The notes beneath the pieces were generated by a model. It did not search any database, was not told the origin of the DNA, and saw only the letters and a list, made by a program, of their open reading frames with translations. Shown here piece by piece: positions 21,468-30,453 of a stretch of 35,296 bases of DNA. The translations under genes were made by a program, and so were the position numbers. This stretch comes from Acanthamoeba lenticulata (lineage: Eukaryota; Discosea; Longamoebia; Acanthamoebidae). Within the stretch, counting starts at the first letter, position 1. Each line of letters starts with the position of its first letter. The stretch lies in the NCBI GenBank assembly GCA_002179805.1, contig NAVB01000088.1, positions 1 through 35,296 of the forward strand, in the 5' to 3' direction.

Positions 21468-22499
21468 ATGAAAGCGAGCCTCTTTTTTGTGGTGGCCTCC
21501 CTCCTGGCCTGCCTTGTCTCTCATGCTTCCTCAGCCAGTGAGATTAACTTCAAGTAAGTAGTTCACCTCCCACTTTCAAGTGATGTAATTGGGAATAGTA
21601 CTTCTTTGTACAAAGATGTAAATAAGAAAAGTGTTGACAATCCTCTTTTGTCAAACAGCTTCAAGGGAATGATCCCCGAACCTCAGGCCTGCCCCAGCCT
21701 CCCTGCTTGCCCCACTTGCGAGGTGCCCAAGGACTGCACCTACATCCTGCTGGGCAGTACCTCGGCAGGTCCCTTGGCCGAGGCCGTCGCTGAGGCCTTG
21801 AGCAAGAGCGATTCGTTCCCCTGCTACGGCGCCTACCGCGGGCTCGGCACTGGTCCCGGTTACGCCGCGTCCTTTGCTGGCCTCGAGGTCGGCCTGGCCT
21901 CGCGTCCGCCCCGTTCCACTGAGCTGACCACCATCCCGCCGGCTGCGGTCAACACCACCAAGATGGTTGCCTTTGGCCGTACCTCGACCTGCATCGTGAG
22001 GTCGACCCTCGCCAACAACACCGTGCCGCTCGAGTGGACCAAGGCCGACCTGTGTCAAACCGTCGCCGCCGCCACCCGCTCCTTCAACATCATGGGCCAC
22101 AACCCCACGTTCTCCACCCACGTCCAGCGTCTGGCCACGGGATGCGGGATCAACCTCAACGCCATCCGTTACGACCAGATCGTCGACACCCCGACCGTCA
22201 CCGAGAGCATCGCCATGCGCGGCGCCAACTGGATGGGCGTCATCCCTCCCGACGAGCTCCAGCCGTTCCTCGAAACTGGCCTCGTGTCCCTGGTCAGGGT
22301 AGACGGCCTGACCTGCCTCGACGCCGACTACTTCGCCGGCTCCAACATCTACTTCATCCTGAGCAACTACGGCACTGCGCTCGTGGACCAGTTCCTCGCT
22401 GTCGCCCGCGAGGCCCTTGCCGAAGTCGACGGCCCGTCGTTCGGCTTGGCCATCTTCCCCAACGCCCCGATCATCGCGCCCAGCCAGGCCCTCAACTAG
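21468..22499 (+). CDS. Secreted Cys-containing protein, possible periplasmic-binding-protein-like fold
   Basis: Exons 21468..21553 and 21659..22499 (phase-2 join, 105-nt intron) give 308 aa. The first exon codes a clear signal peptide (MKASLFFVVASLLACLVSHA, cleavage near SSA). The mature chain begins with a short Cys cluster (ACPSLPACPTCEVPKDC), then YILLGSTSAGPLAEAVAEAL, YRGLGTGPGYAASFAGLEVG and MVAFGRTSTCIVRSTL, alternating strands and helices. Phosphate-type solute-binding proteins have a comparable order (a loop with Ser/Thr-Gly, then a Gly-rich GSGxG-like segment, then an E/D-VG-AS pattern), so I suspect that fold, but the similarity is weak. No membrane helix or GPI-type tail. Cys residues are numerous enough for disulfides. 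It converges on guanine deaminase with 53 bp between stops. Confidence 0.75.
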
Positions 22500-22531
22500 G
22501 CCGTCGTTGTTGTTGTCATATCTTTTCATTC

Positions 22532-22537
22532 AATAAA
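22532..22537 (+). terminator. Polyadenylation signal of the secreted-protein gene
   Basis: AATAAA 33 bases past the stop codon, in the narrow gap before the convergent guanine deaminase stop. Confidence 0.65.
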
Positions 22538-22552
22538 CATAAAGAAGAGACA

Positions 22553-24619
22553 TCATGATGCTCCCTCCTCTAGTGGGGTAAAGGGCAGGACGGGGCGGCC
22601 GCGGACAAAGACCTGGGCCAGGTTGCGGTCATCGCCCAGGAAGAGCCACTTCTCCAGCGTGCGTCGGATGGCCGCCTCGTTGTCCTCCTCCTCCTGGTCT
22701 CCGCCAAACTCGTCGATGGGCGAACCCTCGGCATACGGCGCCACCACCAGCGCGTCGAGCTCCTGCTCCCCGCGCACAAAACATGACGGCCGCACACGTT
22801 CGCGTCATATACGCACGGCACGAGCGACCAGCGGAGAAAGGGAAGGAGGCCGGCGGACCTTGCCGACGAGGAAGTTGCCCACTTTGCTGTCGATGTCGAG
22901 CACGCGCGCGCCGCCCAGCGTGAGCAAGTAAAAGGCCTCGGCCACGTTCAGCGGCGCCAGCTCCGGGCGCTGCGCGTGCACCATCTGGATGTGGCCATAT
23001 GCACCATTCAATCTGTTGAGCTCTCGAGCCCGAGCCTGCCCCCGGCGGTTAAGGAAGGAGGTGAACTACCGGACCTTGGAGACGATGATGGCCAGCCGGA
23101 AGGCGTCGAGCATGTTGGGGCACGGCCCTGCGGAGGTTCCCCACAAAGAGGGCAGCAAGATGTAATGGGCAAAGAAATGATGACAAAGCAAGGGAATGAA
23201 GGGACGTACCGCCAGAGATGTCGGTGCCGAGGCCGACCTTGATGCCCTTGTTCAAGAGGCGACGTACGGGGCACATCCCGCTCAGGACGTAGAAGTTGGA
23301 GCTCGGGCAGTGCGCCACCCCGACCCCGTGCTCCACCAGCAGGTCCTCCTCCGCCTCGCTCAGCAGGATCTAAATTGATCGTCGTCAAAGAACGAAAGCA
23401 AAAGCAAAAGCGAAAGCGACGTCAGGGGACGCGTACGGCGTGGGCGAGGACGGTCTTGCGGGTGAGGAGGCCCGCCTCGCGGTAGACGTGCGTGTAGGTC
23501 GGCTGGTCCGGGTGCAGCTCGCGCACCCAGTTCGTGTCCGGCCGGCTCTCGGAGACGTGGGTCTGGATGGGGAGGTCGTGCTCGCGGGCCAGCGCGCCCA
23601 GCCCCTTCATCAGCTCCATCGTGCACGTCGGCGCAAACCTGTCGTCGTCATTCTCGTTCGTCTTCCTCATCATCGTCTTCGTCATCAACATCATCATCAA
23701 GGCGGGGCTCGCACCGCGGGGTGATGATGGGGGTGATGAGCGGGTCGTTCATGGCGAGCACGTCGGCGCAGAAGCTCGCCGTGTCACGCAGCGAGTCGGC
23801 CGTGGTCTCCACGTAGTGGGCCGGCGAGTTGCGGTCCATGCACACCTTGCCCACGAACGCCCGCTGCCCGAGCCGCGCGGCCACCTCTGGAATTCAAACC
23901 ATTTACAATTGGATATTAAAACTAAAAAAGAAAAAAATCAAGGAGTGAGGAGCGTGAAGGAGAAGAAGAGACGGGCGAGGTGGAGGGTGGCCGGGGCGTG
24001 GATGGTGCCGTAATAGGCCGCCGTGGTGGTGCCCAGCCGAAGGCCGCGCCGCACGACCGCCGGGTAGACGGCGCGCGCGTGGGCGACGTCGGCGAAGCGG
24101 GACTCGGCCGGGAAGGTGTAGGTCTCGAGCCACTCGAGCAGCGGCAGGTCGAGCCCGTTGCCCGCGTTCACGAACTGCGGCGCGTGGTAGTGCGTGTCCA
24201 CCATGCCTGTTGACCAGATGGATTTTTCATCCCATTTGCCACAATCGATTTCTGTATGGAGTGGAACGAAATGAAAAAGATTAAGGGCTACCAGGCACGA
24301 GGAAGCCGCGACGAGGCAGCTCCACGAATTCCACAGACTCGCCCAGGCCGTACCTGCCGTGAGAATCAACAACAAATTGGTCAGGTTGCCAATGAAGATG
24401 GTGAGGAAGATGAAGTGTGCACTTCTGGATGAGCGCGGTGCGATCGAGCGGGCCGTCCAAGAGCGGTGCGTGGAGGAAGGCGATGTGACCCACAGCGTCG
24501 ACGCCCAGCCACGCAAGCGGGAGCACTTGCAGCTCGTTTAGCGCCAGCGAGTGCACCACGGTCCCGTGAAACACGCGCGTAACAGCTGCTTCCCCTTCTA
24601 TGCTTGTTGGTGGTTCCAT
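22553..24619 (-). CDS. gda: Guanine deaminase
   Basis: Cytosolic zinc amidohydrolase converting guanine to xanthine and ammonia in purine breakdown (family knowledge). Nine exons: 24619..24423, 24353..24292, 24206..23973, 23886..23715, 23638..23437, 23369..23210, 23127..23075, 22984..22859, 22762..22553; 471 aa, near the human length of 454. Motifs in order: PGMVDTHYHAPQF with the metal-binding HxH (H92, H94), LPLLEWLETYTFPAE, RAFVGKVCMDRN, ITPRFAPTCT, THVSESRPDTNWVRE with the next ligand His, VLAHAV with another, AHCPSSNF, KVGLGTDISGG with the catalytic Asp, VGNFLVGK, and EKWLFLGDDRNL near the end. All metal ligands are present, so it should be active. The acidic insert DEFGGDQEEEDN near the C-terminus is not usual. 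The ATG at 24619 gives MEPPTSIEGE before the first beta-strand. Confidence 0.94.
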
Positions 24620-24745
24620 CTTTGCTTCTTTTTACGCCTTTTAGAAAAATTTCCAGGTGCGTTCGTTTACCAATCAGTTGGCGCGAAAGCAGCAATAAAA
24701 AACGAGTTTGAAAGTAATAGAAGGATGGGTTCCTGTTCATCATGG
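24620..24745. other. Gap between guanine deaminase and the GC-rich island
   Basis: Upstream region of the deaminase gene, AT-richer. It marks the left boundary of the anomalous island: composition changes sharply to GC-rich after about 24780. Confidence 0.4.
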
Positions 24746-25872
24746 TCAGCAGTGATGCCAATGTTGCTGCGGCTTCTGTTGTCTGTCTGGGTCCATGGTT
24801 GATGCAAGCTCAGGTCCTGGCCTGACCGAGGCCAGCTCTTTGCTTGCGCGGCGGGCGGCCTGCTCGACGACGTCGAGCACCGTGGGTGCCGCCGGTGATC
24901 GCGTTCGCGCAGATGCGCCAAAGCTGACGGCGCGAGCTGCCACCCGAACGCGACAACCGGCTTCAAGTAGAACGAGCAACGGGTCGCGCCACGCGGAGTC
25001 GCCCGCGTCGCGAAGGGCGGGAACGAGTTGGCCTTGTTCGTGCGCCCGGCATACCGCGTCCACCAACACGGCGATGGGCGAGTCACAGCCCGTAGCCGCG
25101 GCCTCCAGGGCGAGCGGTCCCGGCGCGACGCGATCCAACGCCGCACCACGCGGCCGCACCAGCGGCTCAAGCAAGATGCGCGTGAGCATGGCCGCGCCGC
25201 CGGCCCCAAAGTTGAGCCGCAGCACGATCTCGATTAGGCCGAGCGCGCCGCACGGCACGCCCATGTCCCGCCACGGGTCGTACCGAACGTCAAGAGGCTG
25301 AGTGCGGCTGCCGCGCCACGGGGTGCCGTCGCGGGCAACCAGCGGTGAGCGAGCGCCGCAAGCACGTTGGCGGTCTCACACGCCACCGCAATCTCGGCCA
25401 GAGTCATGGGGTCCCGCAAGAGGGAAGCATTGATGAGGCGTCTACGTCAACGGCCAACGCAAGATCGGAGCAGGCCAGGCTGGTGCGCCACGGGCCCGCC
25501 TGCTCACTTGCAGCACGGAGCGTTGGTCCGCTCGGCGTCACAGCGCCACGTCGTCGGAACGCGGTGGCTTACGGTGGCGATCAAGGACGCAATGATGGCA
25601 CTCTCCACCACCACGAGCTGGCCATTGCCGCAGCCGGGGGCAAGCGCCAAGCGGCCACAGCACCAAGGCGGCGCCGGCCATGCGCGATGAGGAGACGTGG
25701 ACGTCCTGATCACTGTGTGCAACAGCCGTCTCACCGCGATAATGGTGAGCGGCGAGCTGCGCGCAAAGTTTGACGCCATCGCGGGGGCACGATGCAGCGC
25801 CACGGGCGCGGGCCAGGCCGCATATATTGACGATGGCCGAGAGCAGGCGAGAGAGCGGGCCCCGCCCGACAT
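24746..25872 (-). pseudogene. Broken ankyrin-like reading frame 1
   Basis: Minus-strand coding character without introns. From an ATG at 25872 the coding frame appears to change several times. Readable pieces are LLSAIVNICGLARARGAA (another frame), DPMTLAEIAVACETANVLAA, then after a one-base slip near 25285 GVPCGALGLIEIVLRLNFGA, PLVRPRGAALDRVAPGPLAL and DPLLVLLEAGCRVRVAARAV, ending at a stop at 24746. The repeating units of two short helices and a loop, with A-x-x-G or LLEAG-like ends, resemble degenerate ankyrin repeats, as seen in amoeba and giant-virus proteins. At least one frameshift and in-frame stops mean the gene is probably dead. No intron signal explains the breaks. Follows the next broken frame on the same strand 41 bp away. 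Confidence 0.5.
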
Positions 25873-25913
25873 TCTATAAGGCTCCGAGCCAAGTTCCGTC
25901 TCGTCGCTCAGGT

Positions 25914-27700
25914 TTAGACACGCCAGACCAACATGCCATCATCTTCTCTGGCCTTGAGCCTGCGGGCGGCTGGATCATAAGCGTGCAGACCAGACACAAA
26001 GTCGGGATCGCCTTCGCTATCGCTCGCAGTCTCATCGTCGACGTCACTGTCGCTGCCGTTCACGGCTCATGATGTTCCAGAGCTTTGGATGTTTGCTGCC
26101 GTCGTACACATCAAGGCCAATAAAATCATCATCACCATCGTCGTCGTCGCTCGCGCCTGTCATCAGTTTGCGCGTTACTGTCAGTGCTGCCATCAGCGCC
26201 GAAAACATGGTCACGGCTGTTGTCTATATTATGATCGTCGTGTCTGGGCGCGCCAGAATCAGTGCCGTGTGGCGCTTGTCGTGTTAGTATTCTCGGTCGT
26301 ACTCATCACGTCGTCACTATGGCCGCTGTCACCACCACCGCTGTCATCGTCGTAGTCATCGCGGCCGCTGCTGTCATCGTCATCGTGGCCGCTGCCGCCA
26401 TATTCATTGCGGCCATCGTCATCGCTGGCGGCATCAGTCTCGGTGTCGACGTTGCTGTCGCTGTCGTAGGTGGCAGATCTGCCTTGCACAATGGACGCCA
26501 GATTGCGCCTGCCACTTTTGCGCTGGACGGACCCTGGGCATTTGTTGGCCTGGTTGTCGCAGGCCGCCGCCACACGGTATTTGGCATCGTAGCCGTCGCT
26601 CGCCCCCCGGCGTCATGTCTTCTCCCGCTATGTACAGCCTTGCCACGGCACGCGCAAGGCACACGGGCGCAACGCCGTGGACAATATCGTCGGGTTGAAA
26701 CCCAATCTGGCGAGGGCTTGGGCGTTGCGGTCAAAGGCGTGCACGGCTGATTCGAATCCGGCGCCGGCTTGCACCAGCTCCGTGGCTCTCGCGCAACACC
26801 GCCAGGGGGATAACGACTGAACCTGTGCGCGGGCGGTGTCCGATCGAGAAAGTCGAGGGTCGTGTGGCGCGGCGTAGAGCATCCCGTCTGTTTTGGCTCC
26901 GACAAGCAGCGCATGCAACATGGCCGCCGCGTCATGGGTGCGCCGCCGTTGCCAAAGATTGGGCGCTTTATGGGGCAAAAAACCGCTTGTGTGACCGCCG
27001 CTTGAGTTACGTCGCCAAGTTGCCTGGCCTGTGCGGCTGAGAACGGCAAGGCGCACAGGCCGAGATGAAGGACCATCATGGCTGCCCAGTCGCGCGCCCC
27101 GTGCAAATTCAGGCACAACGCGGTTTGTATCCGGTTGGCGCTGCAGTTGGCGAGGATCGTCTGGCCTCCGGCGCTCGGGCAGCGGACCCTCAGAGTCGAT
27201 ATCCGTGGCGGCACGCCTAGCGGGGCAAGCCCGACCCGCCCGGTCTGTCGAGCACTGGCCGCCGAGAGAGAGCCGGCTGCGGTCGAGCACGGCTGCTGAC
27301 ACGTTGGCGCCCTGCATGGACGCGGCCAGGCAACCCAACCACGCGGTAGGCCAAAGGAGTGCCCCGGCCTCAATAAGCGCGCCCGCCGCGCGGTGACTGC
27401 CGACGACAAAGGCCACCATGAGCGGCGTTCCCGAGTCGGGAATAGAGGCGACGTTGTTGTTGTTGTCGTTGCCGCCGTCATGGCGTCCACCGCAGTGCCC
27501 CTCGCCGTCGCCATGTTCGTCGGTCAGCGCCAAATTCGGGCCGGCCAAGATCATGGGCCGTGACCGGATCAAAGGCCGCACAGCGCTGCACTCTGGCACC
27601 ACGTATGGCGCCGCGGTAGGCCGCAACAAAATGTCGGCAATTAGAGTGGTGCTGGTGCTGTTGTTGTTAGCCCGAGAGCCGCCGTTGGTGCTAGTGCTGC
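25914..27700 (-). pseudogene. Broken ankyrin-like reading frame 2
   Basis: Minus-strand coding character spread over all three frames. In order: ADILLRPTAAPYVVPECSAV and SIPDSGTPLMVAFVVGSHRA, ALIEAGALLWPTAWLGCLAA; after a shift near 27240, GGQTILANCSANRIQTALCL and WAAMMVLHLGLCAL; after another, DAAAMLHALLVGAKTDGMLY and ELVQAGAGFESAVHAFDRNA; then an Asp/Ser/Gly-rich stretch around 26260-26500 and a terminal piece, DSDVDDETASDSEGDPDFVS, up to a stop at 25914. The helix-loop units and LIEAGALL-type endings suggest ankyrin repeats. One stretch resembles part of broken frame 1 (LRLNFGAGGAAMLTR against LCLNLHGARDWAAMM), so the two may be old duplicates. No introns. Exact ends and number of frameshifts are uncertain. 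Confidence 0.5.
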
Positions 27701-28436
27701 CGCTGCTGCTGTCGGTGTTGCAAATCCGCCACCTACGTACGGGCAGCCACGGCGTTTGCTAACAAAATGCCATGTCCCCGCACGTTGCCTGCATAGGCCC
27801 TTGCGTCGGGATGGGCAGCGGCGACCGATGCCGAGCGCGTGTCGCCGGTCCATTTGCACACCACGCTGCTTCTCAGACCCGGCGCCCCCAAAGCGGTCCA
27901 CGGCATTGGACCAACAGCGCCTGCCGTCTTCTGTCGTCCACGCGTTGGGCTGCCTAGTCGGGCGCGGTCTGGCTGTCGAGCCGGGCACGGACCCACTCGA
28001 TCTTGTAGGTGTGTGGGACCGCACTGTGGGTGCATTTGTTGCATCACGGCATGCCATGGCGGTGGAGCCGCACAAAGCACAAGCTTACTTTGGTTTTTGG
28101 CGCCAAGTTGGTAAGGAAAGTGGGAAAAAACCAGGCAGCGCAACACCACCACTGCCAAGGAGCTCAAGCCCCCTGCAAGCAATGATTGAATGTGGTGAAC
28201 TTGATATAGTTTTGCACTGGCCCAGAGAAGGGTGGTGCATAGGTTGGCTTGATGATGAAAGGATAGAGGCCCTTCTTGGCTTGCTGTGCCCACCAGCCAC
28301 TGTGAACCTGATTGAGTGATCTTGTGAAAAGGACGCCCCATTGCAACAATGGCAACTGATCAACATGTTCAACACACATGTAGCAGAAGTTGTAGAAGTT
28401 TGAAAGTTGAAGGCAACTTGGCTGAATGAAGACTGG
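27701..28436. other. Region without a supported gene, compositional transition
   Basis: GC-rich up to about 28060, then AT-richer. Long frames exist on both strands (plus 27756-28319, minus 28341-27733), but neither has a family signature, a signal peptide or a splice pattern. It may be further remains of the island. From 28080 the base composition approaches that of the SH3-coding patch. Confidence 0.4.
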
Positions 28437-28767
28437 TTAAGCATGTGGTGAGATTTTGATTGAAAGCTGGGTTGAGATGTTGGCCTTGAGAACATGAGAC
28501 GGTGATGACGAAGAAGGAAGAGGCAACACGGGAGATGAAGCGTAGTCGTCGTGAGAGAGAAGAGACAGCTTATTGCGAGGAACGAGGCCCGTTTGACCGT
28601 CGCTGCGTCGGCAGCGAGCCCAGCCCGTAGCAAACTCTGCCAGCACTTCCACCTCTTCACGGTGCAGACGACGTTGGTGAGCTATGAAAAAAAATCGAAA
28701 TATGAATTAATGGCAACGTACCTTCGTGTTTGAACAATACAACTAAGTTGCTGTTCAAGCTCTTTAG
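28437..28767 (-). CDS. SH3-domain exons, C-terminal end of an otherwise unseen gene
   Basis: Two exons, 28767..28722 and 28681..28437, joined in phase 1 over a 40-nt intron. They give one complete SH3 domain: LVVLFKHEAH at the ALYDY position, LHREEVEVLAEFATGWARC with the binding Trp, and DGQTGLVPRNKLSLL with the Gly and Pro of the ligand groove. SH3 domains bind proline-rich peptides in signalling and cytoskeletal proteins. A Ser/Pro tail (SSPVLPLPSSSSPS) and a stop follow. The exon start at 28767 rests on an AG after TG-TAG; no ATG or further 5' exon is convincing, since island-like sequence begins about 280 bp upstream. Either the gene is a fragment truncated by the island, or upstream exons are hidden. 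The patch is AT-richer than its surroundings. Confidence 0.55.
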
Positions 28768-29040
28768 CTACATTTTCCTCAACAAAAAAAGGCCATCACT
28801 CCTGACTTGTTTATCCTCAGGCCATGTAGAGATCTAACCAACAATGTGCATGCCAATAATTTGCACAACAGCTCTGCACAACAATAAGGAAAATCATTGT
28901 CAACAGCAACTTCACCTTCTTTTATTGTTGGTGCTTGTCTTTTGTTTCATTTTTGTACATCACTTAAAAAAAAGCTTTAGAGAATTTCTTGATTGTGCAT
29001 GTGACCACACAATAAAAGGCGAGAGTGATGAGGGCAATCC
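28768..29040. other. AT-rich stretch without a supported gene
   Basis: About 270 bp, AT-rich, between the SH3 exons and the start of coding character on the plus strand. A plus frame from 28844 encodes a hydrophobic run (LLLLLVLVFCFIFV), but nothing shows that it belongs to the protein downstream. It may contain the 5' end of the SH3 gene. Confidence 0.35.
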
Positions 29041-30357
29041 TCATCCTCTTCTTCACTTCCAGCTAAGAGCTGGCGTGGGCTATGGCGCTTACGTGGGCTT
29101 GGCCTCCCGGTTTCGAGCCTCAATACGTTCCGTTCCAATCGTCGATACGCAGGCGGCCGGCGCCCCCCCCCCCCAGCCCCAACTGCTGCAGCAACAGCAA
29201 CTGCCCCAATTGCAGCCCCAGCCTCAGCAGCTGGCGCGCCAGGTCCCGAATTGGGGCGCGCCAGGCACGCTTCAGCAGCAGCAGCAGCAACTCCAACGGC
29301 AACAACAACAACAGCAGCAGTTGTGGTCGGCGCAGGCCCAACAGCGCCAGCAGGCAGGTGCGCGCAGCACATCCAACGCGGGGCCAACGCCAGGCAGCAC
29401 GGCGACCACCACCATCGACACGCTTTTGGCCGTGGCCGTGCCGACCGGCACGCAGTCGTGCGTGGCCTACACGCTCATTGCGCCACACACCACCGACAAA
29501 CAAACCGCCACGATGTGCCAGGTTCTGTGGGTGGCGATGGCGATGGCAGGCAGGCCGGCCGGCCGCCTTCACACCGACTCGGTGGTTCGTGTTCCTGTTC
29601 GCTTTCGCGTTCACACTGCAAAAACGATTTGGGGTGCAAATACTGAGTAAATCATCTTGTGCAGGCACATCGGACACGCGAGAAAATAAGTGCTTTCCTC
29701 GTCTTCTCGCTCGCGGTCCCGTGTGGTTATCGATGCGCAGCCCGAATGGGTCTACGTGTGCGCGCTCGGCTACCTCGCCCTGGCCTTGTGTATGGCTGCG
29801 CTGATGCGCGTCAACCGCGCGCGTATCGCCGTAAGTCAGCGCGATTGTGGCGGGCATCATCATGCTGTCCGGTTAATGCGTGTTCGAGCCGTCGAGCCGG
29901 CAAGGAGCCGACTCGTCTGACGCCCTAGTCGACCAGAGCACACGTCTTGCAACGGCGGTCAGAGGCAGTTGTCTCGTGGGACTTGTACTGGGTGGGAATT
30001 ATCTTTTTCAAGGTACTATGAGCCCTATTCCGTCCGCACTTAGTCAGAGCAACGCACTCGGCGGCTCGTGCCGGGCTCGCTGCAATCGCTCGCGGGCCAA
30101 CACAGCCAAGCTCTATGTGGCGCCATGCTTTGGCGGCTTGTGCCCTTGCCGTTTCGTGTTGCCGTTGCCGCAGCGGACGCACCCGCCATCATTGTGGCCG
30201 GTGTCCTTGCTGCCTTTGGCGCTATTGCAGTGTGGCAAAATGGCACCAGATCATCGGGCCCCGCATGGTTCCGCTCATCGTCACGCTGTTACCTACCCTC
30301 CACGAGTTGAACCACGCCCTTAACCGCCCAGCCGAGGATGCTGCCAGCTCCTCCTAA
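29041..30357 (+). pseudogene. Broken multi-span membrane protein with a poly-Gln segment
   Basis: Plus-strand coding character in changing frames. It opens with GYGAYVGLASRFRASIRS, continues through a Pro/Gln-rich stretch and LLAVAVPTGTQSCVAYTLIA, then hydrophobic pieces follow in other frames: WFVFLFAFAFTLQKRF (about 29583), WVYVCALGYLALALCMAALM (about 29750), APAIIVAGVLAAFGAIAVW (about 30180), and IIGPRMVPLIVTLLPTLHEL (about 30255) before a stop at 30355-30357. Alternation of hydrophobic helices with short charged loops suggests an integral membrane protein with at least four spans. Frame changes near 29540-29580 and 30235 have no convincing intron; a GTAAGT at 29831 could be one donor. Therefore either a decayed gene or one with several unusual introns. 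No family recognised. Confidence 0.45.
29162..29355 (+). repeat. Poly-C run and CAG/CAA (Gln-rich) tract
   Basis: A run of about 12 C bases at 29164-29175 is followed by repeated CAG/CAA codons coding LLQQQQ, LQQQQQQLQRQQQQQQQL and similar. Homopolymer and triplet slippage make frame and length here unreliable. Confidence 0.8.
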
Positions 30358-30453
30358 GAGCGCTTCAAGGCTTGAAAATAAACTGCAGACCAAAAATTTA
30401 TATGATTTTGGTTTTGATAAATAATAAAATAAGTACTAAAACGAGCAACACGC

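Noticed and set aside
26262..26750. Plus-strand frame with repeated Ile/Val/Ala segments like membrane helices
   Set aside because: It is the complement of an Asp/Ser/Gly-rich minus-strand stretch; GAC/GAT codons read backwards as GTC/ATC. Not an independent protein.
26747..26760. GATTCGAATCC, resembling a tRNA T-loop (B box)
   Set aside because: No matching A box, no acceptor-stem pairing and no cloverleaf around it on either strand; it falls within the ankyrin-like frame.
27756..28319. Plus-strand frame of 187 aa
   Set aside because: Composition is plausible in part, but the opposite strand is equally open and neither has a start context, splice sites or family motif. Left as an unassigned region.
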